In this document: positions 26,281 through 34,593 of the stretch, one piece after another
Layout of the letters: every line of letters begins with the position of its first letter
Position numbering within the stretch: the stretch's first letter is position 1
Assembly: GCA_025454955.1 (NCBI GenBank)
Contig: JALONL010000007.1
Span: 5,001 to 69,000 of the forward strand
Direction of reading: 5' to 3'
Source: Bacteroidia bacterium
GTDB lineage: Bacteria; Bacteroidota; Bacteroidia; Palsa-965
Length of the DNA: 64,000 nt
Translations under genes and position numbers: made by a program
Notes under the pieces: model-generated
Told to the model about the DNA's origin: nothing
The model's database searches: none
The model's input: only the letters and a program-made list of their open reading frames with translations

Positions 26281-28281
26281 TCAGAGTTTAATTCCAATCA
26301 TCATCATATCATCTGTCTGCTCCATACTTCCCTGCCATTCGTTCATCAGCCGCGAAAACTTTTCGCACTGCGCGGTTAAACTCATTTCAGCGGTATCGAG
26401 CAAAAACTCTTTCAGGCGTTTTTTGGTAAACTTTTTATTTTCGGCCCCGCCAAACTGATCGGTGATTCCGTCGGAAAAAAGGTAAATTCTGTCGCCTTTG
26501 GCCAACTGCAAAGTATGGGTTAGGAATTCCTGATTTTCGGCAGTGTATGCGCCAATGGAGGCGCGGGTAGGATCTGTTTCTTCAATTACATTTCCACGCA
26601 TTATCCAGAGCGGACGATTTGCACCAGAGAAATACACGGTGTTTCTGGCAAAGTCGATGGCGCATACGGCAATATCCATTCCGTCGTTGATGCGCTCCTT
26701 GGTACTTTTGTTTAAATCCTGACTGATTCGTGTATTCATATAGTACAACAATTCGCCGGGCGAATTAATGTCGGGATTTTTCACGCTGTGATTGAGCAGC
26801 TGAGTAGCCAGCAGACTCATAAACCCGCCCGGAACGCCATGCCCGGTGCAATCGGCAAGGGCTACCACGATGAGCTGAATCGGATTGGCTGATGTGGTGC
26901 TGAGTTTCGCATACCAGTACAAATCGCCGCTTACAATGTCTTTCGGGTTGTTGTACACAAAGGCATCGGCAAATTCATTTCTAAAATCATCGGCATCGGG
27001 AAGTACGGCGTTTTGTATGCGTTTGGCATAATTGATACTGTCGATAATTTCCTTTTGCTTTTCGCGAATCACCGTGTTTTGTTCGAGTATCTTTTCGCTC
27101 ACTTCGCGTTTTTTCAGGTAGCTGCGGTAAATAAAAACAGCAAAGCCAATCACTAAAGCCAGCAGCGAGCATACGAGAATGAGAATCTGGTTTTTCTTTT
27201 TCTTTTCGGTTTCAGTTACGGCATCTTTTCGGGCCTGTTCGAGTTTTTCTTCTTCCAGTTTCTTCTCGTACTTATACTGATATTCTTCGGCAAGAAGTTT
27301 GGCAGTATTTTCTTCGTTGTAAAGGCTGTCGCGAAACCACACATATTTCTGGTAATAATTGAGAGCAAGTTCGTACCTGCCGGTTTGCTGATAAATTTTA
27401 CTCAGTATATCATTTACTTCGAGCAGGGTTTCGGCATCGCCTATTTGCGTGGCCATTTGATGTGCTTTCAAGCCATACTCTTCGGCCTTTTTATACTCCT
27501 TCAGAAGCATGTAGGTGCGGCTGAGATTTACATACGCAATTTCTTCATCTTCTTCACTTTTCTCGGCCAGTTCGTTTAGTTTCAGTGCCAGTTCGTGGTA
27601 GGCGATGGCACTGTCGTAAAGTTGCATATCAGTATAAACTCCGCCGATATTGTTAAGCGAGAGCACCATCATGGCAGTATCTTGCCCGGCAATTTTAAGC
27701 CGGAGAGATTGCGTATGATTATCGAGCGCGAGGTTGTATTTTTTTTGCGAGTGATAAATGTTTGCAATGTTGTTGTATGAATTGGCGAGGTTCTCTTTAT
27801 CACCAAGCCGCTTACGGATGTCCAATGCTTTGCGGTGGTAACTTAATGCCTGGTCATAGTATTTCTGGCGGGTATAAGTATTTCCAATGTTGTTGTAGCA
27901 ATTGGCAATACGGGTGGAATCGCTCAGCTTTTCATAAATTTTTAATGCCACGAGGTAGCTTTTCACCGATTCGGGATAAAGCCCCCGGAAGTAATAGCAG
28001 TTGGCCAGAATATTGTGTGCCGAGGCCAACTGACGGGGAAAATTGCCTCCGGCAGCATAATCGATAACGATCTGAGTATAACGAATGGCGCTGTCATAAT
28101 CGCTGTTGCGTACAAACTGAATACTGGCTTCGTTAAGGTCAAACAACCGGGCCGAATCGGCTCCTTTTGTTTTAATTTCACTCAATATGGCAGCGGCTTT
28201 CCCGGGTTGCGCACAAAGTCTGCCCGAGCTCAGAATAAACGTAAAGAAAAGCAGTCGAAAAATAATTTTCGGGGAAATCAT
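26281..28281 (-). CDS. TPR sensor with SpoIIE/PP2C-type serine phosphatase domain
   Basis: A 666-residue membrane protein. A signal peptide or N-terminal anchor (1-24) is followed by six to seven tetratricopeptide repeats at about 60-330 (for example NNIGNTYTRQKYYDQALSYH). Then come a charged coiled coil, one transmembrane helix (about 369-388, LVCSLLALVIGFAVFIY) and a second coiled coil. The cytosolic SpoIIE-like PP2C phosphatase domain spans about 430-666, with IVSGDLYWY, ADCTGHGVPGGFMSLL and LFSDGITDQFGG as metal-binding motifs. Such proteins usually dephosphorylate anti-sigma-factor antagonists, with the periplasmic TPRs as sensor. No partner gene is nearby. A -7 box TATATTTA (28293-28286) ends 4 nt before the ATG. 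Confidence 0.9.
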   Translation of the reverse strand: MISPKIIFRLLFFTFILSSGRLCAQPGKAAAILSEIKTKGADSARLFDLNEASIQFVRNSDYDSAIRYTQIVIDYAAGGNFPRQLASAHNILANCYYFRGLYPESVKSYLVALKIYEKLSDSTRIANCYNNIGNTYTRQKYYDQALSYHRKALDIRKRLGDKENLANSYNNIANIYHSQKKYNLALDNHTQSLRLKIAGQDTAMMVLSLNNIGGVYTDMQLYDSAIAYHELALKLNELAEKSEEDEEIAYVNLSRTYMLLKEYKKAEEYGLKAHQMATQIGDAETLLEVNDILSKIYQQTGRYELALNYYQKYVWFRDSLYNEENTAKLLAEEYQYKYEKKLEEEKLEQARKDAVTETEKKKKNQILILVCSLLALVIGFAVFIYRSYLKKREVSEKILEQNTVIREKQKEIIDSINYAKRIQNAVLPDADDFRNEFADAFVYNNPKDIVSGDLYWYAKLSTTSANPIQLIVVALADCTGHGVPGGFMSLLATQLLNHSVKNPDINSPGELLYYMNTRISQDLNKSTKERINDGMDIAVCAIDFARNTVYFSGANRPLWIMRGNVIEETDPTRASIGAYTAENQEFLTHTLQLAKGDRIYLFSDGITDQFGGAENKKFTKKRLKEFLLDTAEMSLTAQCEKFSRLMNEWQGSMEQTDDMMMIGIKL

Positions 28282-28359
28282 GTACTAAATATAATTAAAA
28301 ACCAGTACTGCGATGTGGAATGTGAATTTTGCCGGGCGATAGTTAATTATTTTTTTTAA

Positions 28360-28367
28360 TACCTTTG
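28360..28367 (+). promoter_or_regulatory. -7 box TACCTTTG of the metal operon, 4 nt before the ATG
   Basis: A perfect TAnnTTTG box ends 4 nt before the ATG at 28372, so the transcript would be leaderless. No good -33 element at the usual distance. Confidence 0.55.
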
Positions 28368-28371
28368 TGTT

Positions 28372-28773
28372 ATGTTGACCCGGTTTTATTTTACCCTTAC
28401 CCTTCTCCTCTCGGCTGTTATGCTGTTGAGTTCATCGGGTATTGTATTGGGTAAAATGATTTGCCTGAAAACCGGTCGTGAAGTGGTAAAAATAAATTCG
28501 GCGGCAGATTCCTGCTGTCTGGAGGAGGAACAGGAAACCGAGTTAAGCAAGCAATGCTGCACGTTTAAAAGCTACGGCATTACCACCGACAATTATGTAC
28601 AGGCCCAGCAGTTGCTGCTCAAAGCTCCCGTATGGATTGATGCGCCATTAACTTCATTTGCATCCATTCCTTTCTACGTTCATCATTCGCCTGTTCCGGT
28701 GCAGGTATGCAGTAAACCGCCTCCGCGCGATGCGCGTGTGACACTGCAATTCAACCAAACCTTTCTGATTTAG
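28372..28773 (+). CDS. small Cys-rich exported protein (HYC_CC_PP-like) upstream of a TonB receptor
   Basis: A 133-residue exported or membrane-anchored protein. The hydrophobic N-terminus (LTLLLSAVMLLSSSGIVLG) is followed by Cys residues in MICLKTG, SCCLEEE and KQCCTF, and a late PPPRD. This layout recalls the HYC_CC_PP family of Bacteroidota, though the HYC part is not intact. Those genes typically precede TonB receptors of metal systems. Here it starts an apparent operon with a TonB receptor and an HMA-domain protein. Cys pairs suggest soft-metal binding (Cu, Zn), which is inferred. Confidence 0.75.
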   Translation: MLTRFYFTLTLLLSAVMLLSSSGIVLGKMICLKTGREVVKINSAADSCCLEEEQETELSKQCCTFKSYGITTDNYVQAQQLLLKAPVWIDAPLTSFASIPFYVHHSPVPVQVCSKPPPRDARVTLQFNQTFLI

Positions 28774-28846
28774 TGTTTTAATTGTATTTCGGCCTGTTGC
28801 AGTGCTTGCAACGGGATTTTCACGTTTATACAATTCACACTGAATC

Positions 28847-31048
28847 ATGCATTTCATTCGAATCATTTTTCTGTTGATATGGCCGGTGGCGCTTTCTGCG
28901 CAGGATGTGCTTACGGGCAATGTGTACAGCAAATCGGGGGCAATACCAGGAGCCACCATATTCTGGGAAGGCACCACAAGCGGCACATCGTGCGACAGTC
29001 TGGGCAATTTCCGTCTGGCCTGGCCCGATAGTTTTCCTGCCTCGCTGCGCGTATCGATGACCGGATTTCAGACACGGGTGCTGAAGTTTGAAAGCAAATC
29101 GCCTGCGCAGGTGAGTGTGGATCTTGTGGCTGCCAACTCGCTCAGTACAGTAGTTATTGAGGAGCGGTTGCCGGCAAGTCAGTTTTCGACTCTCAGCCCC
29201 ATTTTTGCCGAGCGCATTACTTCGGCCGGATTGCTGAAAGCGGCGTGCTGCAATCTTTCGGAGAGTTTTGAAACGAATCCTTCGGTGGATGCTGCGGTTA
29301 CCGATGCCGTATCGGGAGCAAAGAAGATACAGATGCTCGGGCTCGACGGGGTGTATTCGCAGATACTTTTCGAAAACCTTCCGCTCATTCGCGGGCTGTC
29401 GGCTTCCTATGGTCTTTCGTATGTGCCGGGTACATTTATAAAAGGTATTCTCATTACCAAAGGCACAGGCTCGGTGCTTAACGGTTACGAATCTATTTCG
29501 GGGCAACTGAACATTGATCTGCTCAAGCCCGAAGAAGGTGCCGACCGTTACTTCGTAAACCTGTACGCCAACCAGCTTGGCCGCTACGAAGCCAACGTAC
29601 ATTACAACAAACAGCTCAGCGAAAACTGGGGCACCACGCTGCTCATGCACCACAGCCGCCTCAAGCAGCGCAACGACAACAACAACGACGGTTTTCTCGA
29701 CATGCCCATGTACGAGCAATACAATGTAATGAGTCGCTGGAACTGGGTGCATAAGAACAAAGTGGAAGGCCAGTTTGGCATACGTGCCTTGCAGGACGAC
29801 CGCACCGGCGGGCAGTTTGCATTTAACAAAGCCACCGATTACGGCACCGGCAATGCCTGGGGCATGGGCATTCTGAACCGGCAACTGGAGTTCTTCAACA
29901 AAACCGGCTTTGTGTTTAAAAAGCCCGGACGCAGCATTGGCACCATGTTTTCGGCACGCTGGCATGAGCAGGAAATGTTTTTCGGAATGAAAACATACAG
30001 GGGCGAGCAGCGCAGCATTTATGCCAACATTATCTGGCAGGACAACATTGGCAAGGGCGATAAGCACGGTTATAAATTAGGCACCAGCCTTGTCTTCGAC
30101 GAATACCGCGAAGTGTTTAACGACTCTGCCATGTTTCGCCCCGAAACCGCGCCCGGTATTTTTGCCGAATACACCGGCCACATTACTCCGCGTTTTTCGG
30201 TGGTAGCCGGAATTCGTGGCGATATGCACAGTGTGGCAGGTTTTCAGGTTTCGCCGCGTGTACATGCCAAATACGATCTTACTCCGAAAACTGCCCTGCG
30301 CGTATCGGGTGGAAAAGGATTTCGCACGGCCAATATTTTTACTGAGAATAGCGCCATTTTTGCCAGTTCGCGTCAGGTTAAAATTCGCGGCCCGCTCGAA
30401 GCGGAAGTGGCGTGGAATTATGGCGGAAGCCTGCAGCATAAATTCACACTCGGCAAAGAAGCCCTGCTCATCATCGACTTTTTCCGGACAGATTTCGTAA
30501 ATCAAGTAGTGATGGATATGGAAACGCCGGGGCTGCTTCAGTTTTACAATCTTGCCGGCAAATCTTTCGCCAATAGCTTTCAGGCCGACCTTTCGCTCGA
30601 GCCCGTGGAAAGACTTGATCTCCGCTTTGCATACAAGTGGTACGATATTCGCACCACATACAGCGGTGAACTGAAAACACGTCCACTCATGCCCGTACAT
30701 CGTGCGTTTTTCAACGTGGGTTATGCCACCATGCACGAACGCTGGAAATTCGACGCCACCGTAAAATGGGTGGGGCAAAGTCGTTTGCCCAACGTATCAC
30801 CTCACGCACAGCATGGTGGCATGAGCAATACGGTTGGCGAGTCATTCTGGATTTTTCATGTGCATGTATTAAAGAATTTCCGCACATTCTCGGTATATGC
30901 CGGCTGCGACAATATTTTCAATTTCATGCAGCACGATGCCATACTCATGCCCGATCAACCGTTCAGTCCAGAGTTTGATGCGTCGCTCATTTACGGACCT
31001 ATGGACGGACGTATCATTTACGTCGGAATCAGATACGCAATTAACTAA
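28847..31048 (+). CDS. TonB-dependent receptor, probably metal-related
   Basis: A 733-residue outer-membrane receptor. The signal peptide spans 1-18. A carboxypeptidase-regulatory-like beta-sandwich follows at about 20-95 (VLTGNVYSKSGAIPGATIFWEG), then the plug (QMLGLDGVYSQILFENLPLIRGLSASYGL) and the 22-strand barrel to the C-terminal GIRYAIN. The unusual AACCNLSESFETNPSVD in the plug keeps a Cys pair. It imports its ligand with TonB energy. Neighbours carrying Cys motifs and an HMA domain point to copper or another soft metal, without proof. It lies 73 bp after the small Cys-rich gene and 20 bp before the HMA gene. Confidence 0.92.
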   Translation: MHFIRIIFLLIWPVALSAQDVLTGNVYSKSGAIPGATIFWEGTTSGTSCDSLGNFRLAWPDSFPASLRVSMTGFQTRVLKFESKSPAQVSVDLVAANSLSTVVIEERLPASQFSTLSPIFAERITSAGLLKAACCNLSESFETNPSVDAAVTDAVSGAKKIQMLGLDGVYSQILFENLPLIRGLSASYGLSYVPGTFIKGILITKGTGSVLNGYESISGQLNIDLLKPEEGADRYFVNLYANQLGRYEANVHYNKQLSENWGTTLLMHHSRLKQRNDNNNDGFLDMPMYEQYNVMSRWNWVHKNKVEGQFGIRALQDDRTGGQFAFNKATDYGTGNAWGMGILNRQLEFFNKTGFVFKKPGRSIGTMFSARWHEQEMFFGMKTYRGEQRSIYANIIWQDNIGKGDKHGYKLGTSLVFDEYREVFNDSAMFRPETAPGIFAEYTGHITPRFSVVAGIRGDMHSVAGFQVSPRVHAKYDLTPKTALRVSGGKGFRTANIFTENSAIFASSRQVKIRGPLEAEVAWNYGGSLQHKFTLGKEALLIIDFFRTDFVNQVVMDMETPGLLQFYNLAGKSFANSFQADLSLEPVERLDLRFAYKWYDIRTTYSGELKTRPLMPVHRAFFNVGYATMHERWKFDATVKWVGQSRLPNVSPHAQHGGMSNTVGESFWIFHVHVLKNFRTFSVYAGCDNIFNFMQHDAILMPDQPFSPEFDASLIYGPMDGRIIYVGIRYAIN

Positions 31049-31068
31049 CTCAATAACCAACAAACGTC

Positions 31069-31449
31069 ATGAAAACAATCATCAAAAATTCACTGCTTGT
31101 ACTGCTGTTCATCAGCGGCACCATTTTACTCCAGTCGCAGCGCCCGGCCGATGCAACAGCTACCAGCATCGAAATCAAAACATCAGCCGAATGCACCATG
31201 TGCAAAACACGGCTCGAAAAAGCACTTAATCTCACCAAAGGTGTGGTAGAAAGCAATCTCGATTTAAAGACGAGAATTGTAACGGTGAAATATTTGCCCA
31301 ACAAAATTACTCCGGCCAAAATCCGCGACATTATTTCCCGCACGGGTTATGATGCCGACGAGGTGAAGGCTCGTCCGGGTGCTTACAAGCGTTTGCCTGA
31401 ATGCTGCAGGAAGAATGGGATGAGTGGGGGGAGTTGTGAGGGGAAGTGA
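31069..31449 (+). CDS. exported heavy-metal-associated (HMA) domain protein
   Basis: A 126-residue protein. The signal peptide (about 1-23) is followed by an HMA ferredoxin-like fold at about 33-98 with the metal-binding C42-T-M-C45 in ECTMCKTRLEKAL. Family members bind Cu(I) or similar soft metals through that CxxC. The C-terminal tail has extra Cys (C112, C113, C123) and a Gly-rich end. A periplasmic metal chaperone working with the receptor upstream is the natural reading. The tandem repeat region begins 22 bp after its stop. Confidence 0.88.
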   Translation: MKTIIKNSLLVLLFISGTILLQSQRPADATATSIEIKTSAECTMCKTRLEKALNLTKGVVESNLDLKTRIVTVKYLPNKITPAKIRDIISRTGYDADEVKARPGAYKRLPECCRKNGMSGGSCEGK

Positions 31450-31470
31450 GGTAAGGGATAGTACGAAAAG

Positions 31471-31968
31471 ACCCGCCTTGTCTCGGCTCCGCTCGACATG
31501 ACGGGACATCGTACTTTGCTTTACTCGATTTTTCAGCGACTATTGTACACTTAGTATTTTAGTGAAGTCGCTTTGAAACACAAAAAGATCAGAAGCTCTT
31601 ACATAAAAATCAAAAAACGATGTCCCATCATGTCTCGGCTCCGCTCGACATGACGGGACATCGTACTTTGCTTTACTCGATTTTTTAGCGACTATTGTAC
31701 ACTTATTATTTTAGTGAAATCGCTTTGAAACGCGAAAAAAGATCAAAAATTCTCACATAAAAATCAAATAATAAATGCACCGTCATGTCGAGCGGAGCCG
31801 AGACATGGCGGGACATCGTACTTTGCTTTACTCGATTTTTCAACGACTATTGTACACTTATTATTTAAGTGAAATCGCTTTGAAACATAAAAAGATCAGA
31901 GACTCTCACATAAAAATTAAATAACAAATGCACCGTCATGTCGAGCGGAGCCGAGACATGGCGGTACT
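31471..31968. repeat. tandem repeat, period about 152-155 bp, with a core that occurs in both orientations
   Basis: Three full units and a partial fourth begin at 31479, 31631, 31786 and 31939. Each carries GACATCGTACTTTGCTTTAC, GACTATTGTACACTTA, GAAATCGCTTTGAAAC and an A-rich TCACATAAAAATCAAA segment. At the start of each unit is a short palindrome-bounded core. It reads TCTCGGCTCCGCTCGA in units 1-2 and the reverse complement, TCGAGCGGAGCCGAGA, in units 3-4, while the flanks keep one orientation. The last unit runs into the GIY-YIG gene end. No gene lies in 31450-31935. Confidence 0.85.
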
Positions 31969-32259
31969 CTCATTCCTACAACTAGCCAGCCTCTTCAACA
32001 AATCCAAATCTCCCGCAATCAAAGCCTGTTTCTTTTTCAACGACCATCTTTTCAGTTGTTTCTCTCTGGCAATCGCAAGTTTTATGCTTTTAAATGACTC
32101 CTGATAAACCAACTTTACAGGCAAACGGCGCGCTGTCCAGCAATTGGGATTATAAGCGGTTTGATGCTCATTAAATCGTCGTTCAATATTATTGGTGACA
32201 CCGATATAAAGTCGGCCATCCGCACATTCAAGGATATAAACAGTAAATAGTTTGAACAT
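31936..32259 (-). CDS. GIY-YIG nuclease family protein
   Basis: A 107-residue small nuclease-like protein. The GIY-YIG fold is seen in VYILECADGRLYIGVTNNIERRFNEH, with the Tyr/Arg/Glu pattern and an EKQLKRWSLKKK helix. This is the UPF0213/YhbQ-type single-domain class. The family cuts DNA or RNA; in most small members the substrate is unknown. MFKLFTVYILEC at 32259 is a better start than the ATG five codons upstream. The last eight residues (AMSRLRST) and the TGA stop are encoded by the palindromic core of the adjacent repeat. The gene end is thus borrowed from a repeat. Confidence 0.85.
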   Translation of the reverse strand: MFKLFTVYILECADGRLYIGVTNNIERRFNEHQTAYNPNCWTARRLPVKLVYQESFKSIKLAIAREKQLKRWSLKKKQALIAGDLDLLKRLASCRNESTAMSRLRST

Positions 32260-32363
32260 GTTTTTTCCCTGCAAGATAAAACGCAGAATGAGCCAAAGTC
32301 AAGTAAATTCTCTTGTTATAATTAAAAAATTACTATTGAAACTATACTAACAATAGAAACAAA

Positions 32364-32539
32364 ATTGAGCGAAGCGACCCGAAGCCCGACTGAGCAAAAT
32401 CGAACAAAGCGAAGTCAGGCTGAGCGAAGTCGAAGCCTGACTGAGCGAGCGACCCGAAGCCTGACTGAGCGAAGCGACCCGAAGCCTGACTGAGCAAAAT
32501 CGAACAAAGCGAAGTCAGGCTGAGCGAAGTCGAAGCCTC
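32364..32539. repeat. two direct repeats 100 bp apart built from CTGAGCGAAGTCGAAG words
   Basis: The stretch CTGAGCAAAATCGAACAAAG through GTCGAAGCCT occurs at about 32390-32437 and again at 32490-32537, exactly 100 bp later. In between are further words such as GAGCGAAGCGACCCGAAGCC. It fills most of the gap between the nuclease and the ABC-F gene and abuts the ABC-F stop. The same word type is at 4804-4832. Confidence 0.8.
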
Positions 32540-34448
32540 ATTCCATTATTTCCGCCAGCTCCAACCACCTCATCGACTTCTCCTCCAATTCATTCTCCAG
32601 CACCGAAAACCGATCCGACAATTTCCCCAACTCCATATGATCGGTAGTCACAGCCATCTTCTCTGTAATCTCTGCTTTCTCTTTTTCAAGCAGGGGAATT
32701 TGTTTTTCGAGTTGCTCAAACTCGTATTTCTCTTTGAACGAGGGCTTGCGTTTTCCGGCCGGCGAAGTGGTTGTTGCGGGAGTTGATTTAGCCGTACTGC
32801 TTTCTTCCGGTTTAGATGTCACAGCCTGCTGGCGGCGTTCTTCACGATCCTGCTCAATTTGTTTCTCGCGCCACTGCGAATAGTTTCCGGGAAAGTCTTT
32901 CACCACACCATTGCCTTCAAACACAAAAAGATGATCGACTAATTTATCCATGAAATAACGGTCGTGCGAAACAATGACCACGCAGCCGGGAAAATCCATC
33001 AGGAAATCTTCGAGTACACTTAACGTTAAAATGTCGAGGTCGTTGGTGGGCTCGTCGAGGATGAGGAAGTTTGGATTTTTCATGAGGATGGTGAGCAGGA
33101 AAAGTCTGCGTCTTTCACCACCACTGAGGAGTGATACGTAATTGTAATGCGTTTGCGGGGCAAACAGAAACCGTTGCAGCATTTGCGAGGCCGAGAGTTT
33201 GCTGCCGTCGGCCAGGGGAAATACATCGGCAATGTCTTTTACCACTTCAATTACGCGTTTGTCGTCGGCAAACTGAATGCCTTGCTGGGCGTAATAGCCA
33301 AACACTACTGTTTCTCCGGTTTGAAGTTTGCCGCTGTCGGGCGGTTCGAGGCCCATTACGATGTTGAGCAGGGTTGATTTGCCCACGCCGTTTTTGCCTA
33401 CGATGCCTATTTTTTCGCCACGTTTAAAGGTGTAATCGAAGCCGTCGAGAATGATTTGTTCACCAAATTTTTTGCGGATGCGGATGAGTTCGAGAATTTT
33501 TCCACCGAGGCGGGTCATTTTCACCTGCAACTGCAATTCCTCGTCGGGCCTTCTTCCACGGGCTTTTTCGGCCACATCGGTAAACGCATCTTTTCGTGCT
33601 TTTGCTTTTGTGCCTCGGGCGCGGGGCATTTTGCGCACCCATTCGAGTTCACGGCGGTAGAGGTTTTTGGCTTTTTCGAGTGCGCTGGCATCGGAGGCTT
33701 CGCGTTCGGCTTTTTTCTCGATGTAGTAGGCAAAGTCGCCATCGTAACGAAACAGTTTGCCGTTTTCGAGTTCAATTACGGCATCGCACACACGGTCTAA
33801 AAAATAGCGGTCGTGTGTAACGAGCAGCAGTGTGCGTTCGCTGTTGGCGAGAAAACTTTCGAGCCACTCAATCATGTCAATGTCGAGATGGTTGGTGGGC
33901 TCGTCGAGAATGAGCAGGTCGGGTGCCGACTGTATGAGCTGCGCCAGTGCAAGGCGTTTGCGCTGCCCGCCGGAGAGTGTGCTTACGGGCTGTGTAAGCT
34001 GACGAAAGCCCAAACGGCCGAGCAAGGCTTTGAGTTGTACTTCATGATCCCACGCCTGCAGGCGATCCATTTCGGCAAGCGCTGAATCTAAGCGCTGGCG
34101 GGCGGCGGGGCTGTGATCGGTTTCGCTTTCTTCGAGTGCGGTTTCGTAGGCACGCAAGGCACGCAGCGCAGGCGTATCGCCCTGCACGGCGGCTTCAATT
34201 ACGGTGAGGCTTTCGTCGAACTTCGGATCCTGATCGAGAAAGCCCACGGTAATATCGCGGCGCATACTTACGGTGCCGGTATCAGGCACATCGCGCCCGG
34301 CGAGGATGTTGAGCAGCGTACTTTTCCCCGCGCCGTTGCGGGCCACCAGCGCCACCTTTTCGCCCTGCGCCAAACCGAAACTTACGTCGGTAAAAAGCGT
34401 GCGCAAACCGTAACTCTTGGAAATAGATTCGACCGAAAGCAAATTCAT
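32538..34448 (-). CDS. ABC-F family ATPase (Uup/EttA-like)
   Basis: A 636-residue cytosolic protein with two ABC domains and no membrane part. The first has Walker A ARNGAGKST, signature LSGGQRKRLALAQ and Walker B LLILDEPTNHLDID. The second has GKNGVGKST, LSGGERRRLFLL and LILDEPTNDLDI. A linker of about 80 residues lies between, and a C-terminal charged coiled coil (about 560-636) resembles the Uup DNA/ribosome-binding domain. ABC-F proteins act on ribosomes or nucleic acids. The start MNLLSVESISKSYG lies 6 nt after a perfect TATCTTTG -7 box (34462-34455 on this strand). Confidence 0.93.
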   Translation of the reverse strand: MNLLSVESISKSYGLRTLFTDVSFGLAQGEKVALVARNGAGKSTLLNILAGRDVPDTGTVSMRRDITVGFLDQDPKFDESLTVIEAAVQGDTPALRALRAYETALEESETDHSPAARQRLDSALAEMDRLQAWDHEVQLKALLGRLGFRQLTQPVSTLSGGQRKRLALAQLIQSAPDLLILDEPTNHLDIDMIEWLESFLANSERTLLLVTHDRYFLDRVCDAVIELENGKLFRYDGDFAYYIEKKAEREASDASALEKAKNLYRRELEWVRKMPRARGTKAKARKDAFTDVAEKARGRRPDEELQLQVKMTRLGGKILELIRIRKKFGEQIILDGFDYTFKRGEKIGIVGKNGVGKSTLLNIVMGLEPPDSGKLQTGETVVFGYYAQQGIQFADDKRVIEVVKDIADVFPLADGSKLSASQMLQRFLFAPQTHYNYVSLLSGGERRRLFLLTILMKNPNFLILDEPTNDLDILTLSVLEDFLMDFPGCVVIVSHDRYFMDKLVDHLFVFEGNGVVKDFPGNYSQWREKQIEQDREERRQQAVTSKPEESSTAKSTPATTTSPAGKRKPSFKEKYEFEQLEKQIPLLEKEKAEITEKMAVTTDHMELGKLSDRFSVLENELEEKSMRWLELAEIME

Positions 34449-34454
34449 AGGCCG

Positions 34455-34462
34455 CAAAGATA
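34455..34462 (-). promoter_or_regulatory. -7 box TATCTTTG before the ABC-F ATG
   Basis: A perfect TAnnTTTG box on the minus strand ends 6 nt upstream of the ATG at 34448. It also rules out the longer frame beginning at 34508. Confidence 0.55.
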
Positions 34463-34508
34463 GCCAGTTCTGCCGTGGCCCGCGAACTCTCACGCTTTCG
34501 GGTGACAA

Positions 34509-34547
34509 TAAAAAGCAACGGCTCCCTTGCTGAGGAAGCCGTTGCCG
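34509..34547 (-). terminator. terminator of the metalloprotease gene
   Basis: Read on the minus strand, GCAACGGCTTCC and GGGAGCCGTTGC pair (34545-34534 with 34526-34515) and are followed by TTTTTATTG. It lies about 50 bp after the stop of the M43 protease gene. Confidence 0.8.
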
Positions 34548-34593
34548 GTATTGACCTGTTGCTGCAGGCCAACATCAGACCACACTTTATCGT

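Noticed and set aside
31471..31968. Possible CRISPR array
   Set aside because: Units are about 152 bp with no spacer-repeat alternation and no cas genes nearby. The unit sequence itself is conserved throughout.
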